Positions 1-7,800 of a DNA stretch of 9,582 nt are shown one piece after another. Made by a program: the position numbers and the translations under genes. The DNA is from JAXJYR01 sp964593515 (lineage in GTDB: Bacteria; Bacillota_I; Bacilli_A; Erysipelotrichales; Erysipelotrichaceae), in NCBI GenBank assembly GCA_964593515.1, contig CAZQJH010000058.1, positions 1 to 9,582 on the forward strand, read 5' to 3'. The notes beneath the pieces are model-generated. The model did no database searches. It was not told where the DNA came from and saw only the letters and a list, made by a program, of their open reading frames with translations. The stretch's first letter is position 1. Each line of letters starts with the position of its first letter.

Positions 1-3000
1 ATGCTTCTTTTGACCATTATTCTTACTCGATTAGTGGATATAATAAAAAATATGATGATTTGCTTAAGGCTCGTGATTATTATGATAAAAACGAGGAGAA
101 ATTTACGGTGGAATATAATGGGACAACTTATGAGTTCTTCACTGATTATTTAACTGGTAAATACTCGCTCATACCAGTGGGGAAAAGTTGGGAGGAAATT
201 GAGAGAAGTGTAAAGATTGCTCCTCTTTATCCTTCATATGATCCGAATAATATCACTGACAATTCATATGATACAAGTAATAATACCACAAATATAATTA
301 CATATCAATGTGAATACGTCCAAAAACATAATTATCTTCCACTCCCTGTAAATATTGATAATATCGATGAATTAAAAAATAATAATAATATGGCTTTTTT
401 TACCTTAAATAATAAAGAAGCAGGACAAACCCTTTTCTCATATGATATTGATAAGGCATGTGAAGAAAAGATTGACCGTAGCGTTTTATTAACTTTTTTA
501 ATTGAGTTAGATAAAGGTTACTATCCTTGTTATAGCCGTGAATTAACGAGGGATGAAATTAAAACGTTAGTTAATTGGGAAGAGCCGTATAATCAACACT
601 CGTATGATTCTCAAATTCAAACTTGTGGATATTCTGAATTGAAATCATTAACGTCTATTGCTAAGGGAGAGTTGAGGTATAATTCTTCCTCTCAGTATTA
701 TGGTAAATTATATATCGACAAATTAACTCCTAAATATCAAGCTAGAGCTAAAGATTTTTATAATCAATTAGTTGAAGCTTATAATAAGGTGGATATTACT
801 GAAGATGAAATTATCGATTTATTAGCGAAATATTTAAGTGAAGATACTTATTTGAAATTAGCTAGACATACTTTCTTTACACAAGAAGATTTATTTGAAA
901 ATGGAATGCCAAAGTTTTGGAATTTTACCTTTCAAGAAAGAACCTCTACATCTAAAGAGGTACATGTATATGAATTAATTAAAAGTGGTCGTTATTTAGA
1001 AGATAATTCATATTGTCGTGATGATCACGAATATGACACCAGAACGGATCAAGATTATCTTCTTACAGATTGTAACGAATGGTTTTATTTAGGACAAGGC
1101 GAAGAAGGTGATGTGACATCAACTGATAATCGCTGGATTGGGGATGCTTTAATTACGACAAGGGCAGGATTAAAACACCAATTAAAAGTAAGACTGTCTG
1201 ATTTATTATGGGGTATGGAAAAGAAGTGTTTCGCTGATAAAAAAGTAACGGTTTCTCTTTACTACAGTGAAAGTTTAGAAGATAAATCAAAATATGATTT
1301 ACTTAAAACTTTTGATTATGATTTATCTAATTATGATTATGCCAGTGATGAAGCGAAAGAGTTACTTCTTGAATGGACTCAAGAAGTGGGTAAAGAGGAA
1401 GAATATTTAATTGTTACTTATGATATCTATTATGATGAGTTAGATGAAAATGGTAAGCCTTTTGTGGTTACTTATACGAATGTGAAAGACTTACGAGAAA
1501 ATCGAGTTAAAGAAATTTTTAAAGATGTGGAAACAGCACTTAATGAAATGAGAGTGGGTAAAATTTGGTCTGATGAATTACAAAAATATACCCCAGTTTG
1601 GACGCAAGAATCAATTGATAAAGTTAAAAACTTAACCGTTGATTATCAACTTGATACCATTGAAAACATGGTGAAATATTTCGAAGAAAAATATAATGCT
1701 TTAGAATATGATCAAGAATTTATGACTTATAAGCGTTTTAAAGATTTTTTAATTGATGGTAATTATTACTATACAGATTTTGATGGTATTTTAAAAGGTT
1801 TAGATAACAAATTCGTATCATATAATAGCACTTATATGTGGTCAAAGCCTGGATTATTACCACATCAATTTGAAAAAATTAAGTATGAAATTGATAGAGT
1901 GGAATATACAGATATTTATACAGGTGAGTCCGCAGGTTTCGATGCGAGATATTTATTCCGCTGTGCTGAATATGGTATTGACCAAGCAATGACTTTAAAT
2001 TATATTTTAGATAACGAACAAGCGTTCACCCCTGAATCTTTCGCCCCTTTAAAAGAAGCATTGGATAAAGCTAATAGCGTTAACGATAGTTTAGCTAAGG
2101 GCGTTAATTCTAATGGTTTATCTTCTTTGGATGATGTGAAAGTTATGGGCGATATTTTTAAAGCAGTACAAAAAGCTTATGTCCAATTAGAATTTGTGCA
2201 TATCGCTGACCCTAACTTCTATGGTGGTGATGCAACTACTAATCCTAAAAATGGTTTTAAAGCCGTTTATGAAGAATCAAAAGAAAAATTTGAAACTGTT
2301 AATAAGGATTTATACACTACTGAAAGTTGGAATAATTTCATGGAAGCTTTAACTCAAGCTACTTCTTTATATGATCAAGTATATAAAGGAACTAAAATCT
2401 TAACTGACCAAGCTTACATGGATGAAATTACCGATAACTTACATTTAGCGATTAATAACTTAGAAATTAATACGGATATTAATAAAGCTGATACAATTAA
2501 ACTTTTATTAGATAGCCTTACTACTCTTATCAATGATAAAGATTTATATACATCAGCGACATGGAATCCGATTAACGATGAATTAGTGGCAATGCAAAAG
2601 GATTTATCTGATAATCAAGATGAAATTACGCTTGAAACTTTATCAGCTTATAACCTTAGATTTATCGAAATTAGACGTAGTTTAATTTTAAAATATCATC
2701 ACAGTGAACTTAAAGCCTTAGTTAATAAATTTGATAGTATTGCTAACGATACTTATGATATAGAACATAATAGTAAAAAATATACTTATTCTTATAGAAG
2801 TTTTGCGAAATTTAAACCAGCTTATTTAGAAGTTAGAAATAAATTTGATGTTGATGATATTAATCAAGCTGAAGCTGAAAAATATTATTCAGCTTTATTG
2901 GATAGTGTTGACCTTTTATCTGATTTAAGTATTACTGGTCCATATGGAAACTCTCGTTACAATATTCTTACCCTTGATGCTTTGGAAGAAAAATATTATG

Positions 3001-3758
3001 AAGCAGTGGCGTCTAATAAATATACTCAAGAATCTTTAGATACACTAAAAAAAGTTGTTTTTGCTCCTAATGGTAGAAGAGAAACGATATATGATGATAA
3101 CTTATATATAGATAGGGTAAGTATTGTTATAGAAAATGTTGAAATTTGTCTTGAACGCTTAGTTCTTAAAAACCCTGATGAGGGAAATAACCAAAAACCT
3201 TCTACTTCGATTAAAAACCCATTTAAAGACGTGAAATCGGATGATTGGTATTATAATGTGATCTTAGAAGCTTATTCTAAAGGTATTATGTTAGGTACTA
3301 GTGAATCTAAATTCTCTCCTAATGGTACAATGGATCGTGGTATGGTCGCTACCGTTATGTATCGTTTAGCTGGTAGCCCTAATGTTAAATATCAAGCTAA
3401 TTTTAAAGACGTTAAAGACGGTCTATGGTATAGTCATGCTATTACTTACTGCTATCAAAACCAAATTATTAGTGGTTACAATAACGGTAAATATGGTCCT
3501 GATGATGCCATTACTAGACAAGATTTAGCGGTTATCCTTTATAACTACGCTTTAAAACATGGTTATAATATGAATAAGAAAGCTGATTTAACTAACTATA
3601 GTGATTGTAAAAAGGTGTCTGATTATGCTAAAACTGCTGTGTCTTGGGCGGTTGCTAATGGTATTATGGGTGGTGGTAAAACTTTAAACCCTACTGGTAA
3701 TGCTACTCGTGGCGAATGTGCTAAAATGTTCGTTATGTTCGATGGCTTGAAAAAATAA
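1..3758 (+). CDS. Large SLH-domain surface protein with FIVAR-like helical modules (5'-partial)
   Basis: The reading frame is open from the window edge (first full codon at 3), so the start lies upstream; the TTG at 60 is only an internal leucine. 1251 residues are visible (numbered from nt 3). The C-terminus carries three S-layer homology repeats at about residues 1073-1130, 1133-1190 and 1195-1251, each starting with an F/L-x-D/N-type segment and keeping the conserved arginine of the ITRAE-like motif (DRGM R1112, TRQD R1172, TRGE R1236). In known families SLH trimers bind pyruvylated secondary wall polymer, so this end should be the wall anchor. From about residue 530 to 1060 there are helix-rich segments headed by [W/F/Y]-T-x-E-S motifs (533, 675, 771, 1007, plus YTSAT at 849), resembling FIVAR modules. 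Residues 1 to about 530 are rich in Tyr, Asp, Glu and Asn and match nothing I recognise. Twelve cysteines are visible, many for an exported Gram-positive protein. Function is unknown; adhesin or glycan-acting surface protein is inference. The wall-anchor call is firm. Confidence 0.9.
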   Translation, partial: ASFDHYSYSISGYNKKYDDLLKARDYYDKNEEKFTVEYNGTTYEFFTDYLTGKYSLIPVGKSWEEIERSVKIAPLYPSYDPNNITDNSYDTSNNTTNIITYQCEYVQKHNYLPLPVNIDNIDELKNNNNMAFFTLNNKEAGQTLFSYDIDKACEEKIDRSVLLTFLIELDKGYYPCYSRELTRDEIKTLVNWEEPYNQHSYDSQIQTCGYSELKSLTSIAKGELRYNSSSQYYGKLYIDKLTPKYQARAKDFYNQLVEAYNKVDITEDEIIDLLAKYLSEDTYLKLARHTFFTQEDLFENGMPKFWNFTFQERTSTSKEVHVYELIKSGRYLEDNSYCRDDHEYDTRTDQDYLLTDCNEWFYLGQGEEGDVTSTDNRWIGDALITTRAGLKHQLKVRLSDLLWGMEKKCFADKKVTVSLYYSESLEDKSKYDLLKTFDYDLSNYDYASDEAKELLLEWTQEVGKEEEYLIVTYDIYYDELDENGKPFVVTYTNVKDLRENRVKEIFKDVETALNEMRVGKIWSDELQKYTPVWTQESIDKVKNLTVDYQLDTIENMVKYFEEKYNALEYDQEFMTYKRFKDFLIDGNYYYTDFDGILKGLDNKFVSYNSTYMWSKPGLLPHQFEKIKYEIDRVEYTDIYTGESAGFDARYLFRCAEYGIDQAMTLNYILDNEQAFTPESFAPLKEALDKANSVNDSLAKGVNSNGLSSLDDVKVMGDIFKAVQKAYVQLEFVHIADPNFYGGDATTNPKNGFKAVYEESKEKFETVNKDLYTTESWNNFMEALTQATSLYDQVYKGTKILTDQAYMDEITDNLHLAINNLEINTDINKADTIKLLLDSLTTLINDKDLYTSATWNPINDELVAMQKDLSDNQDEITLETLSAYNLRFIEIRRSLILKYHHSELKALVNKFDSIANDTYDIEHNSKKYTYSYRSFAKFKPAYLEVRNKFDVDDINQAEAEKYYSALLDSVDLLSDLSITGPYGNSRYNILTLDALEEKYYEAVASNKYTQESLDTLKKVVFAPNGRRETIYDDNLYIDRVSIVIENVEICLERLVLKNPDEGNNQKPSTSIKNPFKDVKSDDWYYNVILEAYSKGIMLGTSESKFSPNGTMDRGMVATVMYRLAGSPNVKYQANFKDVKDGLWYSHAITYCYQNQIISGYNNGKYGPDDAITRQDLAVILYNYALKHGYNMNKKADLTNYSDCKKVSDYAKTAVSWAVANGIMGGGKTLNPTGNATRGECAKMFVMFDGLKK

Positions 3759-3768
3759 TCACTTGATT

Positions 3769-3799
3769 GACTCTAGGTAAAAACTAGAGTCTTTTTTTT
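3769..3799 (+). terminator. Intrinsic terminator after the SLH protein gene
   Basis: A perfect 8-bp stem GACTCTAG / CTAGAGTC (3769-3776 and 3784-3791) encloses a 7-nt loop and is followed at once by eight T residues (3792-3799). It begins 10 nt after the TAA stop. It should separate the SLH gene from the downstream thioredoxin-like gene, which has its own promoter. Confidence 0.92.
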
Positions 3800-3816
3800 A
3801 CTTGATGTGTACATAT

Positions 3817-3844
3817 ATTACATTTGTTTTAATTATGATATAAT
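3817..3844 (+). promoter_or_regulatory. Extended -10 promoter of the thioredoxin-like gene
   Basis: A perfect TATAAT lies at 3839-3844, preceded by TG at 3836-3837, giving the extended -10 form TGATATAAT. The -35 is weak: ATTACA at 3817-3822 (4 of 6 matches, 16-bp spacing), as is common when an extended -10 is present. The predicted start of transcription is near 3850-3851, leaving a leader of only about 20 nt before the GTG start. A TGTA-N7-TACA dyad (3808-3822) overlaps the -35. Confidence 0.75.
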
Positions 3845-3856
3845 AATCAAAAAAAG

Positions 3857-3863
3857 AAAGGGA
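3857..3863 (+). promoter_or_regulatory. RBS fixing the GTG start at 3872
   Basis: AAAGGGA lies 8 nt upstream of GTG 3872. The ATG at 3864 touches this site and reaches a TGA after three codons, so it cannot be the start. The GTG opens directly into a positively charged N-terminus and a membrane helix, which supports it as the true initiation codon. Confidence 0.75.
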
Positions 3864-3871
3864 ATGATTTC

Positions 3872-4555
3872 GTGAATAAAAAAATTATAGGAGTTATTAT
3901 TGTTATTTGTGTTGTTATATTAGGATTGATTTTGTTTGAATCTAATTATACTACACCGACAAAAGATGAACCAATAAAAGAGGTAGATAATACAAAAAAT
4001 GATGATTCTAATAGTGATAACGAGATAGTTGAGAGTGAAGATGAAAAGTATACTAACAAAAATCAATCGGTTATTGAATTAGATCGTGGGATTAGTCCTA
4101 AAGAATTATTTGAATTAGAAGAAGATAATTATTATGTATATTTTTACTTAGAAAATTGCTTTGGTTGTAACTTTATTAATCAATATTTAAATAATGTTGA
4201 TTTATCTAATACACCAGAGATTTACCGATATAATTGTAACAAACTGGGTAGTGATGATACTGTTTTCTACTTAGATGATGAAGAGACAGCATTTACTGGA
4301 TATGAAACAAAAATTATTGATTTACAAAATGAAGAAAAATTAGGTATTTTGGGTACTCCTACCATAATTAAAGTTGCAACTGATAATAATGGTGAACGAA
4401 TAGCTACCTTTTTTGTCGGTAGGGGAAATATTTGTGATGAATTAGATGATTATACTAAAGTTACTTATGAAGAATTTGAACTAGAGTTAATCTGGTTAGA
4501 AGAGTCAAAAAGTGAGGAAGGTAGTGCGATAATTGATGCCGATTCTAACAATTAA
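3872..4555 (+). CDS. Membrane-anchored thioredoxin-like protein (CFGC active site)
   Basis: This 227-residue protein begins with Met-Asn-Lys-Lys and one hydrophobic helix (about residues 5-22), with no lipobox, so it looks like an N-terminal membrane anchor. A highly acidic, Asn/Asp/Ser/Glu-rich linker (about 29-66) leads to a thioredoxin-fold domain (about 67-215). The fold call rests on a beta strand (VYFYLEN) running into a CxxC motif, C96-F-G-C99, followed by a helix, and on the later G-T-P-T (161-164), the expected cis-proline loop facing the active site. Extra cysteines are C13 (in the membrane helix), C122 and C188. The domain should lie outside the membrane and reduce, oxidise or isomerise thiols of exported proteins; the direction cannot be told from sequence. 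It resembles small exported thioredoxin-like proteins of Firmicutes, including bacteriocin accessory types, but no bacteriocin gene is seen. It has its own promoter and terminator. Its neighbours are two cysteine-rich exported proteins, which could be substrates (inference). Confidence 0.88.
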   Translation: MNKKIIGVIIVICVVILGLILFESNYTTPTKDEPIKEVDNTKNDDSNSDNEIVESEDEKYTNKNQSVIELDRGISPKELFELEEDNYYVYFYLENCFGCNFINQYLNNVDLSNTPEIYRYNCNKLGSDDTVFYLDDEETAFTGYETKIIDLQNEEKLGILGTPTIIKVATDNNGERIATFFVGRGNICDELDDYTKVTYEEFELELIWLEESKSEEGSAIIDADSNN

Positions 4556-4585
4556 AAAACTTAATTTTAATTTTTAAAAGGGAAT

Positions 4586-4632
4586 AAAGTGGCAATAACT
4601 CTTACAAATTAAGAGCTTTAGCCACTTTTTTT
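4586..4632 (+). terminator. Two-tier intrinsic terminator after the thioredoxin-like gene
   Basis: An outer stem AAAGTGGC (4586-4593) pairs with GCCACTTT (4621-4628), and an inner stem CTCTT (4599-4603) pairs with AAGAG (4611-4615) around a 7-nt loop. A run of seven T residues (4626-4632) starts within the outer arm. It lies about 30 nt after the stop codon and ends this single-gene unit before the sialidase promoter. Confidence 0.88.
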
Positions 4633-4814
4633 GTTTACAAAAATGGAAATAGGAGAATATTATAAATAAATTTTCATTTATGAGTAAAATAAGGGGAGGT
4701 TTAATTTCTTGTCTAGTGATGATATGTAATTAAAATGAAAGATTAAGTTTCAATTCACCTATCAAATAGTGGAAATTAACCTTTTAATTCAAAAAATCTT
4801 AATATGTTTTAAAG
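4633..4814 (+). other. Intergenic region upstream of the sialidase promoter, no convincing gene
   Basis: This AT-rich stretch between the terminator and the sialidase -35 holds no open frame longer than 17 codons. It does contain a strong Shine-Dalgarno-like AAGGGGAGGT (4691-4700) followed 8 nt later by TTG, but that frame stops after six codons (4709-4729). An ATG frame at 4680-4733 gives a 17-residue, partly hydrophobic peptide without a well-placed RBS. These may be the remains of a lost gene or chance. Two short dyads (4736-4752 and 4752-4777) could be regulator sites. Otherwise I see nothing in it. Confidence 0.6.
4736..4752. repeat. Short inverted repeat TGAAA-N7-TTTCA upstream of the sialidase promoter
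   Basis: TGAAA (4736-4740) and TTTCA (4748-4752) form an exact 5-bp dyad with a 7-nt spacer, about 60 bp upstream of the -35. GAAA/TTTC half-sites are seen among operators of RpiR-family regulators, the family that includes the sialic-acid regulator NanR of Firmicutes, so an operator is conceivable. In such AT-rich DNA a 5-bp dyad can arise by chance. Confidence 0.25.
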
Positions 4815-4843
4815 TTGTAAGGCACTTTCTTTTGTGATATAAT
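4815..4843 (+). promoter_or_regulatory. SigA-type promoter of the sialidase gene
   Basis: TTGTAA (4815-4820, 4 of 6 to TTGACA) and a perfect TATAAT (4838-4843) are spaced exactly 17 bp apart, and TG at 4835-4836 makes an extended -10 (TGATATAAT). Transcription should start near 4849-4851, giving a leader of about 37 nt. The predicted start lies directly before the cre operator. The element is strong by consensus, which fits tight repression by a downstream-bound factor. Confidence 0.85.
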
Positions 4844-4851
4844 GCTAGCGA

Positions 4852-4865
4852 TGAAAACGTTAACA
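4852..4865. promoter_or_regulatory. CcpA binding site (cre) at the sialidase transcription start
   Basis: TGAAAACGTTAACA matches all 14 positions of the cre consensus TGWAANCGNTNWCA. It lies at about +1 to +16 relative to the predicted transcription start, 22 nt before the start codon. In low-GC Gram-positives, CcpA with HPr-Ser-P bound at or just after the start site blocks initiation or early elongation when preferred sugars are present. This predicts carbon catabolite repression of the sialidase. The consensus match is seen directly; the regulation is inferred. Confidence 0.88.
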
Positions 4866-4870
4866 TTTTA

Positions 4871-4880
4871 AGAAGGAGGA
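4871..4880 (+). promoter_or_regulatory. Near-perfect Shine-Dalgarno site of the sialidase gene
   Basis: AGAAGGAGGA, almost fully complementary to the 16S rRNA 3' end, lies 6 nt before ATG 4887. It fixes this start, which leads straight into a signal peptide. Confidence 0.9.
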
Positions 4881-4886
4881 TACTGT

Positions 4887-7800
4887 ATGACGAATTCAAA
4901 ATTTGCGAAAATACTATTAGCGTCGACAATGGTATTTTCATCTATTTCGCCAAATGTTTTAACTTACATTAAAGCGGAAGAAGTCACAAGTGACAAAGAT
5001 GTATTTAAATATGCTACTGATGTAGCAACATCAATTAGTTCTGGTACTGGATATATTGATGCAAGTGATATTGTTGGTAAATTCAATTCACTTGAAGAAG
5101 GTTCTTTAAACATAACTGCTGCTTGTACTGGATCAAGTGTAAATGCTTTATTCTTTATTGGAGATAAAGATACTAATAAAAACTATTTCACATTATATAT
5201 TAATGGTACAGCTTTAGGTATTGAAGCAATTAATGCTAGTGGAACTAAAGTTGTGGATACTAAAAAAACTTTAACTGGAATTGATTTAACTAAAGAACAC
5301 AAATATTCAATGGTTTATAAGAAAACTGATTCTGGATATTCTGTAAAAGTATATGTAGATGGAGAAGAACAATTAAGCGCAACACCAAGTGTAGGATTTA
5401 CTAAAGGTTCTTTCGATAATGCGGACTTTATTGGTTTTGGTAAAGGAGCACGTTCTGATGGAGGAAACCCATATCCATTTACTGGTACATTAAAAGATAT
5501 TGAATTATATAATTATGCAATCAGTGAAACTGATGTACAAGCATACTTAATCAAAGAAAGAAGTGATCGTACTTTCTCTCATGTAGGAAAAGGATTTGCT
5601 GGTGATGATCATATTCTTATTAATGAAGATTTAGATGCTATTAAAGATATGAGCAATGGAACTATTAATATTCGTTTCCGTGCTAGTGAAGCTAATCAAG
5701 GTAAAATGTACTTATTCTCAGTTGCTAATGAAGATAAAACTAAATACTTTGATATTTATGCTGACTTTGCTAATAACAAAGTTGGAGCTGAAGCAACCGT
5801 TTTAACAAACGGTACTAAAAAAGATATGCCAATTGAAAACGGTGTAAGTATTAATGATACTAATTGGCATACTTTAACTATTCGTCATGGAGCTTTAAAA
5901 AGTGGAACAGGATATTATCTTGCAGTTGATGGAAATCAAGTAGATACTAACCGTTATACAAATGGTATTACTAATTTATCTGCTGTTTTCAGTGAAGCAA
6001 GTAATATTGTTATTGGAGCTGATCATAATTTAGGAAATGATTATAAAGGATATATTGAATCAGTAACAATGTATTCTGGAGTATTTACTAATGAAGAAGT
6101 AAGTACATATGGTAGTGCAATGAAATTTGAAGGTGGATTAACACCAGATTTAACTAATGCATATAAAACAGAAGAGGAAGCTATTTTCTATTCAGGATAT
6201 GATGGATCATCACAATATCGTATTCCTGGTTTATTCACAACTAAAAAAGGTACAGTAATTGCTGCTATTGACCAACGTAATAGTGGAGTTGGAGATGCTG
6301 GAAATATTGACTCAGTTATTCGTCGTAAAGAAAAAGGACAAACTGAATTTGATGATGTTATTGAAGTACTTGACTTACGTGAAGATGGAATTAGTACACC
6401 ACCATTCTTAATTGACCCAATTATGGTTCAAGATCGTGATAGTGAACGTATTTACATGGTAGTGGATATGTTCCCACAAAGTTCTGGATTAATGAATGGT
6501 TCAATTATTCAAGCAGGAACAGGTACTAAAACAGTTGATGGAGAAATGGTAACTGTTGTATATGAAAATGGAAGTGAATATGGTTACTATGGAGAAGATG
6601 GAGTAGTATATACTAAAGAAGGAATTAAAACTGAATATAAAGTTGTAACTGAATGTGAAGCTCCATATAAAGAATTAGGAAACTGTTATAAAAATGGTGA
6701 ATATGTAGGTAGTGTCTTCGTATATGAAGGTAAAGAAGCTGCTCCATTCCAAATTTTACGTACACAAAGATTATGGTTATCATATTCTGATGATGATGGT
6801 AAAACTTGGTCATGTCCAAAAGATATTACTGGACAAGTAAAACCTGAATGGGCAATGTTCTGTGGAGTTGGTCCAGGTAAAGGATTACAATTAGTAGATG
6901 GAACATTATGTATTCCAATTTATACAGCTAATAAAGCAAGTGGATTATCTTCACAAGCTTCAGCTTTAATTACAAGTAAAGATGGAGAAAACTGGACATT
7001 AAATGAATCTCCACAAAAATTAAAAGGAAATGATCCTGCAACGATGTCAGGTGGAACACAATTAACTGAATCACAAGCAGTTCAATTAAATAACGGTCAA
7101 GTTAAATTATTCATGCGTAGTTACGAAGGTAAAGTGCAAATGGCAACTTCTACAAATGGAGGAAAAACTTGGGATAAAATTGAAACTATTAATGAAATAA
7201 CTGATGTTTACTGTCAATTAAGTGTTATTCACTATACAGCAGGGGATAAAGAATATGTAGTATTATCTAACCCAAGTGGACCTGGAAGAAACAATGGTAA
7301 AGTATACATTGGTGAAGTAGATGCAAATGGAAATATTGACTTTGCTAATGGATCATCAAAACAAATGAATAACCAAAAATACTGTTACTCTTGTTTAACA
7401 TTATTAGAATATCCAAAAACAACAACTGATACTTCTAATAAAGGAGTACGTGATGTTGTAGAAGTTAATCCAAAAATTGGATTATTATATGAAGATGATA
7501 CTTATTCTGATTTCAACTTATACTATACTGAATTTGATCAAAACTGGTTATATGCAGGTATGGTAGAAGCTAAACAAGAAGCACCAGTAGTAACTGATAT
7601 GAAAGCTAGTATTAATGGTGATAATATTAGTGTAACAGTAACATTTGACCAAAATGTTATTGCACTTGGTGATGTTAAATTAGAAGTAGGAAATGATAAT
7701 AATAAAACTTGTTTAACTTATGTATCAGGAAGTACAACTAATAAATTAGTATTTACTGGTGAATTAAATGAAGATGTTAAAGAAAGTGTTTTAAATGCTT

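Noticed and set aside
60..62. TTG as the start of the SLH protein
   Set aside because: The frame is open all the way to the window edge, there is no ribosome binding site before it, and no signal peptide follows, although the SLH domains require export.
3864..3874. ATG at 3864 as the start of the thioredoxin-like gene
   Set aside because: It is in another frame, stops after three codons (TGA at 3873) and abuts the Shine-Dalgarno sequence.
4637..4669. Small frame starting ATG 4643 after the terminator
   Set aside because: It has only eight codons, no upstream RBS and no promoter after the terminator.
4680..4733. 17-codon ATG frame as a small gene
   Set aside because: The nearest upstream AGGAG is about 25 nt away and the strong SD lies inside the frame. 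There is too little evidence to call a gene, so it is kept only as an observation.
4748..4776. GTTTCAATTC-like string resembling the start of some type I-B CRISPR repeats
   Set aside because: It occurs once, with no second copy or regular spacers anywhere nearby, so it is not an array.
6625..6819. 64-residue minus-strand open frame
   Set aside because: It lies wholly inside the GH33 catalytic domain on the opposite strand, its His/Tyr/Leu-rich composition mirrors the sense codons, and it has no RBS or recognisable domain.
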